Both the position numbers and the translations under genes were made by a program. Under the pieces are notes generated by a model. The model worked only from the letters and a program-made list of their open reading frames with translations, had not been told where the DNA came from and did no database searches. Positions 54,771 to 64,000 of a DNA stretch of 64,000 nucleotides are shown here, piece by piece (the stretch's first letter is position 1; each line of letters opens with the position of its first letter). Source of the DNA: Staphylococcus sp. IVB6240 (GTDB lineage: Bacteria > Bacillota > Bacilli > Staphylococcales > Staphylococcaceae); contig NZ_CP094718.1 of the NCBI RefSeq assembly GCF_025558425.1, forward strand, positions 1,612,001-1,676,000, written 5' to 3'.

Positions 54771-55463
54771 TTAAGTAATGGATAATTTTTGAATTTGTGT
54801 ACCATCACTATTAAAGTTTTTCTCATCTAACCAATACTCATAATGTTGTTTAATATTTGGCCATTCTTTATCTAGCATTGAAAACCAATCTGTATCTCTA
54901 TTTCTACCTTTATATACTAACGCTTGTCGAAAAGTCCCTTCATGTGTGAATCCTAATCTTACAGCTGCCCGTTTAGAGGGGGCGTTCAAACTGTCACATT
55001 TCCATTCATAACGTCTGTAGCCTAATGATTCAAATACATACTTAGCGAGTAAATATTGTACTTCAGTTGCAATGCGTGTTCTTTTTAGAAGTGGCGAATA
55101 ATGAATATGTCCCACTTCAATAGATGACGCTTTCGTATTAATACGAAGTAACGACATCAAACCTAAAGCTTTATCAGTCGTTTTATCAACGATCGCAAAG
55201 AAATACGGATCATCTGAATCGATATAATGATGAATTAACGTATTAAATTCTTGTTTATCATGAATCGGTTCATTTGGTAAGTATGTCCAATTGGAATCAT
55301 TTTCCGGATCACATAATACTTCAAACAAATCATCTCGATGACGCATGTTTAAACGCTCTAATTTGCTATATTTGCCTTCAAGTATTTCAATAACCGGTTT
55401 CTTAGGATTTTCAAAAGGAGAAACAGCATCCCCTATAGGTTGATTGTATGCATTATATTTCAT
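54771..55463 (-). CDS. GNAT N-acetyltransferase (RimJ/RimL type)
   Basis: 230 residues from ATG 55463 (AAGGGGATG before); a longer frame to 55562 has no site. Acetyl-CoA region EVGHIHYSPLLKRTRIATEV, then YRRYEWKCDSLNAPSKRAAV and LGFTHEGTFRQALVYKGRNRD. Similar proteins acetylate a protein N-terminus, an amino acid or a small molecule; the substrate is not readable from sequence. Not obviously in an operon. Confidence 0.85.
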   Translation of the reverse strand: MKYNAYNQPIGDAVSPFENPKKPVIEILEGKYSKLERLNMRHRDDLFEVLCDPENDSNWTYLPNEPIHDKQEFNTLIHHYIDSDDPYFFAIVDKTTDKALGLMSLLRINTKASSIEVGHIHYSPLLKRTRIATEVQYLLAKYVFESLGYRRYEWKCDSLNAPSKRAAVRLGFTHEGTFRQALVYKGRNRDTDWFSMLDKEWPNIKQHYEYWLDEKNFNSDGTQIQKLSIT

Positions 55464-55717
55464 ATAAACATCCCCTTTATTTTTTATGATAGCATAAATT
55501 TTTAAAAGACTTCCTAAAAGTACGTGTCTCTTAAAAGAAATGATAGTACTCAAAAAGCGCACAATTAATAATTAACTGTACGCTTAAATGAATGTAGTGA
55601 TTACTACGTGTTATGATTAAGTTGAAAATAAAATTAGTTACTTTTAATTATCTGCCCACCACAAAAGATGAACATCCCTTAAAAATCCTAGGTTCCGTTT
55701 AAGACACGAAAACATAA
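55464..55717. other. Non-coding gap below the acetyltransferase
   Basis: No gene visible. The AT-rich sequence contains the acetyltransferase promoter region and, at the far end, the cshA terminator. Confidence 0.6.
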
Positions 55718-55758
55718 AAGCACCCAGTCCGAATCAATCAATTTCGGATTGGGTGCTT
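55718..55758. terminator. cshA terminator
   Basis: AAGCACCCAGTCCGAA pairs with TTCGGATTGGGTGCTT (one G-T), followed on the minus strand by TTATGTTTTC. 42 bp below the cshA stop. Confidence 0.92.
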
Positions 55759-55799
55759 GATGATGCGTTAGGAATCATCTCCTACACGCTTATTAGACA

Positions 55800-57302
<1,503 letters not shown>

Positions 57303-57449
57303 TTATATTTCGAAATTCTCATAATAAGTTTGTCAAATAATTTTAATCTAACTTCTATATATTACCACCTAACCATTAATATCGCAATAAATGGAAATAA
57401 GTCAGTTAAATCTAAACATACCAAAAACACTTAATGATAACGTAAAAAA

Positions 57450-57483
57450 GCGCCTTAATATCAGGTTTCCCTGTATTAAGGCA
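57450..57483 (-). terminator. murF terminator
   Basis: Minus strand TGCCTTAATA pairs with TATTAAGGCG, then TTTTTTACG. Confidence 0.9.
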
Positions 57484-57491
57484 CCTTATCA

Positions 57492-58853
57492 TTAAACTGT
57501 TAATAACGCTTCCACCACTTCTTCTAACTTCATACCTCGTGATCCTTTAACTAAAACGGTATCTTTATCTGTTAACATGTTTGTTAAAGTTTCTATCAAT
57601 GCTGCTTTTGAATCAAAATGTTGTGCTTGTTCGACATGGTGACGTCCCGCTTCATAAATCGCTTCTGAATCATCTCCATACGTAAATAAGACATCAATAG
57701 ATTTATTTTCTAAATATGCGCCGACATCAGCATGTAATTCTGATGATTGCGGACCAAGTTCTAACACATCTCCAAATACAAGTATTTTACGACCAGTCAA
57801 TTCTTTTAACGTATCAATGGCTGCTTTCATACTTGTTGGACTGGCATTATAAGCATCATTAATTACCACTGCACCATTTTCAGCCGTGAATTTTTGCATG
57901 CGCATGTCTGTCAATGAGAGTTGCTGTAATTGTTGTTGAATCGTTTCATAACCAACATTCAAATTTTTAGCAACACTAATCGCATATGCTGCATTTTTCA
58001 TATTATGTGCACCAAGTACTGGAATCGTATATGTTTCGTCATCATTCAATGTGAACGTAATGCCTGATGCATCATGTGCAGTTACATGACAATGTACATC
58101 ATTTGACTCGCCTGTACCAATCGCAACTGCATTCAGCCCATTTGTATTTTCCACAAGTTCTTCCAATAAAGGTTCATCGCCATCATAGAATAGTGTTCCA
58201 CCTTCTTTTAGGCCTGAAATAATTTCAAACTTTGCCTTTGCAATGCCCGCTCTTGAACCAAGGTCTTGCATATGTGACTCACCGATATTCGTAATAATTG
58301 CAAAATCAGGTTGTGCGATACGAGACAATAACTCAATTTCTCCAAAGCCTGACATACCCATTTCTAAAATAGACACTTCCGTATCCGGTGATAATGCTAA
58401 GATTGTTAAAGGCATACCAATTTCATTATTATAGTTTCCTTGTGTTTTTTTCACTTTGTAGCTAGCTGCAAGTGTATTTTCTATCATATCTTTTGTCGTA
58501 GTTTTACCATTTGATCCTGTCACAGCGATAACTGTCGGATTGACATTACGTAAGTATGCCGAAGCGAGTTGTTGTAAAGCTTCCAATGTATTTTCTACAT
58601 AAATGACTGGACCTTCTGATGGTGCCGGAACTTCACTATGTTTATCATAAAAAGTTGCCGCAGCACCATCTTGTAGAGCTTGTGCACTAAAACGGTGGCC
58701 ATCTACATTTTCTCCATTAAACGGAATAAAGAGTTGTCCCGCTTCAATGTGTCGTGAATCAATCGTGACACCTTTGATCATCACGTCTAAATAACGTTCA
58801 TCAATCTCACCTGTTACCCACTCTGATAATTGTCTCAAGCTGATATTTATCAT
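57492..58853 (-). CDS. murF: UDP-MurNAc-tripeptide D-Ala-D-Ala ligase
   Basis: 453 residues. Mur ligase ATP motif [17 protein letters not shown], then [12 protein letters not shown] and [15 protein letters not shown]. Adds D-Ala-D-Ala made by Ddl, whose gene lies 11 bp upstream in the same transcript. Completes the cytoplasmic pentapeptide. Confidence 0.98.
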   Translation of the reverse strand: MINISLRQLSEWVTGEIDERYLDVMIKGVTIDSRHIEAGQLFIPFNGENVDGHRFSAQALQDGAAATFYDKHSEVPAPSEGPVIYVENTLEALQQLASAYLRNVNPTVIAVTGSNGKTTTKDMIENTLAASYKVKKTQGNYNNEIGMPLTILALSPDTEVSILEMGMSGFGEIELLSRIAQPDFAIITNIGESHMQDLGSRAGIAKAKFEIISGLKEGGTLFYDGDEPLLEELVENTNGLNAVAIGTGESNDVHCHVTAHDASGITFTLNDDETYTIPVLGAHNMKNAAYAISVAKNLNVGYETIQQQLQQLSLTDMRMQKFTAENGAVVINDAYNASPTSMKAAIDTLKELTGRKILVFGDVLELGPQSSELHADVGAYLENKSIDVLFTYGDDSEAIYEAGRHHVEQAQHFDSKAALIETLTNMLTDKDTVLVKGSRGMKLEEVVEALLTV

Positions 58854-58864
58854 GATTCATACCT

Positions 58865-59962
<1,098 letters not shown>

Positions 59963-60028
59963 TCAAATCCATATTACCATGCTGTCTATTTATAATGCAT
60001 TTATTTTTGTACAATATTAGAAATTTTA

Positions 60029-60057
60029 TTACATGTTATGTAAAATCGTTATATAAT
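60029..60057 (+). promoter_or_regulatory. rodA promoter with palindrome over the -35
   Basis: TTACAT, 17-bp spacer, TATAAT. TTACATGTTATGTAA (60029-60043) is a perfect inverted repeat with a 3-bp centre spanning the -35. Confidence 0.7.
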
Positions 60058-60093
60058 ATAAGTTAAAGAAATTTTAGTACAAAGGAGATTGCA

Positions 60094-61299
60094 ATGGCTT
60101 CTTCACGTCAAAAAACTCAAAAGTCTTTCTTTCGACGTTTAGACTGGAAACTGATTAGTTTAATTTTAATACTCTGTATCATCAGTGTGACGACAATCCA
60201 CTCAGCTATGGGTGGTGGCCAATATAGTATGGACTTTGGTGTCCGACAAATTTTCTATTATATTTTAGGGGCCGCAATCGCTACATTCATCATGCTCGTT
60301 TCACCTAAGAAAATTTTAAAATATGTTAATGTCGTTTATACCATTTTTATCATTTTATTAATCGGACTCATTGTCCTGCCAGAATCAAGTTTAACGCCGA
60401 TTATTAACGGGGCAAAAAGCTGGTATCATATTGGACCTATTAGCTTTCAACCTTCCGAGTTTATGAAAATTGTCCTCATATTATCTGTATCCAAGGTGGT
60501 TGCACAACATAATCGCTTTACGTTTAATAAGTCTTTGGAAACAGACTTTATGTTACTTCTTAAAATAATGGGTGTGACCATTTTACCAATGGGACTGATT
60601 TTATTACAAAATGACCTTGGTACAACACTTGTCTTCCTGGCTATTATTGCAGGTATCGTGATTGTAAGTGGTGTCACATGGAAGATTTTAGCACCACTAT
60701 TCGGATCAGCGATTGTTTTAGGTGGTAGTATCATTTTATCTATTATTTATAATCCAAGTCTGATAGAAAATATTTCGGGTATCAAAACGTATCAACTTGG
60801 CCGTATCAATTCATGGTTAGATCCTTACACATATAGTACTGGAGATGGCTTCCACCTAACAGAGTCTATGAAAGCAATTGGTTCAGGTCAATTGATTGGT
60901 AAAGGCTTAAATAATGGTGAAGTTTATATTCCTGAAAACCATACGGACTTTATTTTTTCTGTGATTGGCGAGGAGTTTGGCTTCGTTGGTGCAGTGGCGG
61001 TATTAGGTGTTTTCCTATTACTCTTATTGCATCTGATACGCCTAGCTGTTTCATCAGATGATATCTTCAATAAGGCATTCATTATGGGATATACGAGCTT
61101 ACTGTTATTCCATATTGTTCAAAATATCGGTATGACAATTCAACTCTTACCAATTACCGGAATTCCTCTTCCATTCATTAGTTATGGCGGTAGTTCATTA
61201 TGGAGTCTGATGTCAGGTATCGGTGTCATACTTAGTATTTACTATTACACACCAAAAAAATACGATGCAACACAAGCACAATCTCGTACGACAAAATAA
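60094..61299 (+). CDS. rodA: SEDS-family peptidoglycan polymerase RodA
   Basis: 401 residues, about ten membrane helices. SEDS hallmarks: GAKSWYHIGPISFQPSEFMK, QNDLGTTLV with the essential Asp, the LNNGEVYIPENHTDFIFSV loop, and GEEFGF; then LPITGIPLPFISYGGSSLWS. It polymerises lipid II with a class B PBP. RodA rather than FtsW from length, neighbourhood (ddl-murF) and the C-terminus. AAAGGAG 6-8 bp before ATG 60094. Confidence 0.93.
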   Translation: MASSRQKTQKSFFRRLDWKLISLILILCIISVTTIHSAMGGGQYSMDFGVRQIFYYILGAAIATFIMLVSPKKILKYVNVVYTIFIILLIGLIVLPESSLTPIINGAKSWYHIGPISFQPSEFMKIVLILSVSKVVAQHNRFTFNKSLETDFMLLLKIMGVTILPMGLILLQNDLGTTLVFLAIIAGIVIVSGVTWKILAPLFGSAIVLGGSIILSIIYNPSLIENISGIKTYQLGRINSWLDPYTYSTGDGFHLTESMKAIGSGQLIGKGLNNGEVYIPENHTDFIFSVIGEEFGFVGAVAVLGVFLLLLLHLIRLAVSSDDIFNKAFIMGYTSLLLFHIVQNIGMTIQLLPITGIPLPFISYGGSSLWSLMSGIGVILSIYYYTPKKYDATQAQSRTTK

Positions 61300-61313
61300 A
61301 AAAATATAACATA

Positions 61314-61358
61314 AAAAACCACTTTTAAGTCCTTAACTAGGACGAAAAAGTGGTTTTT
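61314..61358. terminator. Terminator after rodA
   Basis: AAAAACCACTTTT pairs with AAAAAGTGGTTTTT around an inner GTCCT/AGGAC hairpin. It serves rodA and the opposing small ORF. Confidence 0.9.
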
Positions 61359-61379
61359 GTGTTTCTATGAAATTGTATC

Positions 61380-61520
61380 TTACTTGAGTTTTTCTGGTGC
61401 AACGGTTGTGTTCGGTAGTGATCGCATGATATCCAATCGTGATTTGGTCTTTTTAACACTAACCCCAATTGATGATAACATTTTCACCACGTTGTAAAAC
61501 TTGTCATTTGGCTTTGCCAT
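61380..61520 (-). CDS. Small protein, 46 aa (possibly the 'Lmo0850' family)
   Basis: ATG 61520 to stop 61380 on the minus strand, starting MAKPNDKFYNVVKMLSSIGV and continuing SVKKTKSRLDIM, ending VAPEKLK. Basic, soluble, probably helical. It sits between the rodA terminator and copA, and ends 22 bp from the terminator, so the gene is well packaged. It recalls a short conserved Firmicute family (Lmo0850), but I cannot confirm that by search. The ribosome site is weak (GGGGTGATA, 5 bp before ATG). Function unknown. Confidence 0.65.
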   Translation of the reverse strand: MAKPNDKFYNVVKMLSSIGVSVKKTKSRLDIMRSLPNTTVAPEKLK

Positions 61521-61605
61521 ATTATCACCCCAACTTGTCAACCTACTACACCTATCTTAACCTAAATTAAAAGTACTTACTATAGATAATTAAAATTTAT
61601 CACTT

Positions 61606-63786
61606 TTATTTTGCGATATGTTTCAATCTTAAAGCGTTTAAGACAACAGAAACAGAACTAAATGCCATCGCTGTTCCTGCAATCCAAGGTGCCAAGAATC
61701 CCATAGCTGCAAACGGAATACCGATCATGTTGTAACAAAACGCGAAGAATAAGTTTTGTTTAATATTGCGGATAGTTAGATGACTTAATTTTAAGCTTTC
61801 TGGAATATGATTTAAGTTTCCTTTTACAAGCGCAATGTCTGCTGATTCTAATGCGATGTCTGAACCTGATCCCATCGCTACACCGATATCACTCTTCATC
61901 AATGCAGGCGCATCGTTCACACCATCGCCGACCATCATCACTTTATGACCTTTTTCTTGAAGGTCCGCAACGACTTGTGCTTTCTCATCAGGTTTGACTC
62001 CTGCAATCACATTTGTCACACCAAGTTCTCGTCCGATTGCACGCGCAGTCGTTTCACTATCACCACTTAACATGATTAATTCATAATTCGGTTTTAATGC
62101 GGCTAATACGTCTTTCGCTTCTTGTTTCGGTTCGTCACGAATACCAAGAACCAATGCCACATGATCATCAACAGTCATTGCGATCACAGTCGCACCTGAA
62201 TCTTGCAATGTTTCAACTTGTTGTTGTACTTCTTCTTTAATTTCAGCATATTGTGCAATGAAAGAAATGGCACCGACAACTATGTGATGGCCATCAATAT
62301 GACCAGAAATACCACTACCTGTATGTGTTTTGTAATCTTCTACAGGCAACGTTGTTACATCTTCAAAATAATCAACAACGGCTTTTGATAACGGATGTTC
62401 TGATTGTGCTTCTAAACTCTTAATATAGCGCCCTGCTTCTGAATCATTTGTGAGATAATGTTCTGCAATGACACGTGGGTGTCCAACTGTCAAAGTACCC
62501 GTTTTATCAAATACAATCGTATTGATATGATGTGTTTGTTCTAATGATTCAGCTGTTTTAAATAAAACACCTGCTTCTGCAGCACGCCCAGATCCAACCA
62601 TGATAGAGGTTGGTGTTGCAAGACCTAATGCACATGGACATGCGATTACGATAACCGCAATAAAGATTTCAAGAGATTGAGATAATTCAAATGGTGTCAC
62701 AAAGAAGTACCAGATTAAAAATGCAACGAATGCAATCGCAATAACAGTCGGGACAAAAATGTTAGATACTTTATCAGCTAATCGTTGGATTTGGGGTTTA
62801 TCACCTTGTGCTTCTTCAACAACTTGAATAATTTGATTTAAAACAAGATCTTCACCCGTATGTGTAACTCGAATTTTAATAAAGTTTTGTTGGTTTAATG
62901 TACTACCAATGACGGTATCTCCAACATTTTTATCAATTGGAATACTTTCACCTGTTAACATAGATTCATCTACAGTTGACCAACCTTCTACAATTGTACC
63001 GTCTAACGGAATTTGTTCCCCACTACGGACACGTACAACATCACCAACTTGGATATCATCAATAGACATGCGTTGGATTTGTCCATCACGCTCGACTTCT
63101 GCACCCTTCACTTGTAATGCTGCTAACTTTTCAATCGCATCACTGGCATGGCCTTTTGCGCGTTTTTCAAAGTATTTACCTAAAAGAATGAGCGTAATTA
63201 AAACCGCACTTGTTTCAAAATAAAGCGGTACATGTCCTGATTCGTGCGTATGTGTAAACATTAAATAAATACTATAGAAATAGGCAGCTGATGTACCCAT
63301 CGCAACCAGTACATCCATATTGGCACTTTTATTCGTCAATGATTGATAGGCACCGACATAGAATTGCCACCCTAGAATAAATTGTACCGGTGTAGCCAGA
63401 ATCAATTGGAACCACGGATTCATAAATAAGTCTGGTACAGGTACAAAACTTAAAAATGAAAAGTGTGCAAACATCGTATATAGCAATGGTAATGATAAAA
63501 TAAGAGAAATAATAAATTTATTTTTTTGATGTTTCAATTCACGCTGCTTACGTTCACGCGTCTGTTGTTGTGTTTCAATTGGATGTGCTTGGAAACCAAT
63601 CTTTTCGATACGTTCAAATATATCTTTTTGACTAATTTGAGATGGATCATATTGGACAGCCCCTTTTTCCATCACAAGATTCACATTGGCTGATTCAATA
63701 CCCGCTTCACGATTGAGTGTGCGTTCAATTCGTGTTGCACAGGCCGCACAATCCATACCTGATATTTTAAATGTCTCTTTTGTCAT
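61606..63786 (-). CDS. copA: Copper-exporting P-type ATPase
   Basis: 726 residues from ATG 63786 (GGAG 8 bp before; GTG 63795 overlaps that site). One N-terminal HMA domain ([15 protein letters not shown]), whereas S. aureus CopA has two. P1B-1 ATPase features: about eight membrane helices, TGES actuator ([12 protein letters not shown]), CPC in [22 protein letters not shown] phosphorylation site, [10 protein letters not shown]. Exports Cu(I). A CsoR-like operator lies just upstream, and copZ is the next gene up. Confidence 0.95.
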   Translation of the reverse strand: MTKETFKISGMDCAACATRIERTLNREAGIESANVNLVMEKGAVQYDPSQISQKDIFERIEKIGFQAHPIETQQQTRERKQRELKHQKNKFIISLILSLPLLYTMFAHFSFLSFVPVPDLFMNPWFQLILATPVQFILGWQFYVGAYQSLTNKSANMDVLVAMGTSAAYFYSIYLMFTHTHESGHVPLYFETSAVLITLILLGKYFEKRAKGHASDAIEKLAALQVKGAEVERDGQIQRMSIDDIQVGDVVRVRSGEQIPLDGTIVEGWSTVDESMLTGESIPIDKNVGDTVIGSTLNQQNFIKIRVTHTGEDLVLNQIIQVVEEAQGDKPQIQRLADKVSNIFVPTVIAIAFVAFLIWYFFVTPFELSQSLEIFIAVIVIACPCALGLATPTSIMVGSGRAAEAGVLFKTAESLEQTHHINTIVFDKTGTLTVGHPRVIAEHYLTNDSEAGRYIKSLEAQSEHPLSKAVVDYFEDVTTLPVEDYKTHTGSGISGHIDGHHIVVGAISFIAQYAEIKEEVQQQVETLQDSGATVIAMTVDDHVALVLGIRDEPKQEAKDVLAALKPNYELIMLSGDSETTARAIGRELGVTNVIAGVKPDEKAQVVADLQEKGHKVMMVGDGVNDAPALMKSDIGVAMGSGSDIALESADIALVKGNLNHIPESLKLSHLTIRNIKQNLFFAFCYNMIGIPFAAMGFLAPWIAGTAMAFSSVSVVLNALRLKHIAK

Positions 63787-63799
63787 ATGTCCCACTCCA

Positions 63800-63816
63800 A
63801 TACCTATAAGGGGTAT
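63800..63816. promoter_or_regulatory. Probable CsoR operator of copA
   Basis: ATACCTATAAGGGGTAT: half-sites ATACC and GGGGTAT around TATAA, like the copper-responsive CsoR boxes of Staphylococcus and Bacillus. 14 bp upstream of the copA start codon. Confidence 0.8.
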
Positions 63817-63833
63817 ATTTTGATTTTAAAGAA

Positions 63834-63878
63834 AGAGCGGGATAACCGTTAGCGATAACGGAATATTCGTCCCACTCT
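63834..63878. terminator. Hairpin between copZ and copA
   Basis: AGAGCGGGA pairs with TCCCACTCT and encloses a perfect CCGTTA-GCGA-TAACGG hairpin. On the minus strand it is followed by TTTCTTTAAAA, so it can terminate copZ transcription. Confidence 0.75.
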
Positions 63879-63886
63879 ATATGATA

Positions 63887-64000
63887 CTATTTAACGTCGT
63901 AACCTACATCATAGATTAATTGTTTTACTTGATCTAATGCAGCGTCATCTGATAATTCAACATCCACCTTATCTTCTGCTGGTGTTGCAACGACTGACAC
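63887..64000 (-). CDS. copZ: CopZ-like copper chaperone, C-terminal part (cut by window edge)
   Basis: The last 37 codons are visible, ending DVGYDVK and stop TAG at 63889-63887. The pattern (VSVVATPAEDKVDVEL, then helix LDQVKQLIYDVGYDV) is the second half of an HMA fold. The metal-binding Cys-x-x-Cys lies upstream, outside the window. It could instead be the end of a second HMA protein. It precedes copA on the same strand. Confidence 0.7.
   Translation of the reverse strand: MSVVATPAEDKVDVELSDDAALDQVKQLIYDVGYDVK

Overview
The window is a chromosomal segment of a Staphylococcus. Four things show this: a complete agr quorum-sensing locus with delta-haemolysin inside an RNAIII-like RNA, the rsbUVW-sigB operon next to mazEF, the mroQ/sdrH/groESL neighbourhood, and the gene order agr-scr-rex-tsaDB-ilv/leu-rrn-tex-sigB-mazEF-alr-acpS-cshA-murF-ddl, which matches my memory of S. 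aureus. The delta-toxin and AIP sequences are not those of S. aureus. They look more like the hyicus/intermedius side of the genus, but I cannot name the species.

Layout. (1) 1-4.6 kb: one end of a SaPI/PICI-type phage-inducible chromosomal island abutting the 3' end of groEL. It has a truncated primase, small island genes, a BRO-type antirepressor, a divergent repressor pair with repeated operators, and an integrase. (2) 4.6-11.9 kb: groESL with CIRCE, the agr-linked protease MroQ, a Zn alcohol dehydrogenase under a perfect Rex operator, an Mta/TipAL-like MerR regulator, SdrH and a nitrilase-family hydrolase. (3) 11.9-15.4 kb: RNAIII/hld divergent from agrBDCA. The predicted AIP ring contains a second cysteine. 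(4) 15.4-20.4 kb: sucrose operon scrRBK, then a thiosulfate-uptake pair whose transporter gene carries a homopolymer frameshift. (5) 20.5-26.4 kb: rex, an ABC-F ATPase, a cluster of DnaA boxes, and tsaD-rimI-tsaB-tsaE. (6) 26.6-37.9 kb: the branched-chain amino-acid operon ilvDBNC-leuABCD-ilvA, with two CodY boxes, a leader peptide and an attenuator, plus a nested hairpin between ilvC and leuA. (7) 38.2-43.9 kb: tRNA-Leu/tRNA-Gly/16S/23S/5S operon on the minus strand, with three upstream promoter-like sequences. (8) 44-64 kb: sprT-like gene and tex, sigB operon, mazEF, alr, acpS, three bPH2 membrane proteins, an acetyltransferase, cshA, murF, ddl, rodA, a 46-residue ORF, copA and the end of copZ.

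Regulatory logic is unusually readable here. Rex is encoded in the window and has a predicted site at its own promoter and at adhP. CodY boxes flank the ilv promoter, followed by a leader peptide with mutually exclusive hairpins. AgrA direct repeats lie between RNAIII and agrB. The groESL, cop, rrn and rsbV promoters can also be placed.

The least explained signals are: a dispersed hairpin-forming repeat with paired differences between its two copies (9.7 and 20.5 kb); the DnaA-box cluster between tsaD and the ABC-F gene; the ilvC-leuA RNA structure; the tsuA frameshift; and the two-cysteine AIP. I found no CRISPR array, intact insertion sequence or obviously new multi-gene system. The rest of the island lies outside the window.
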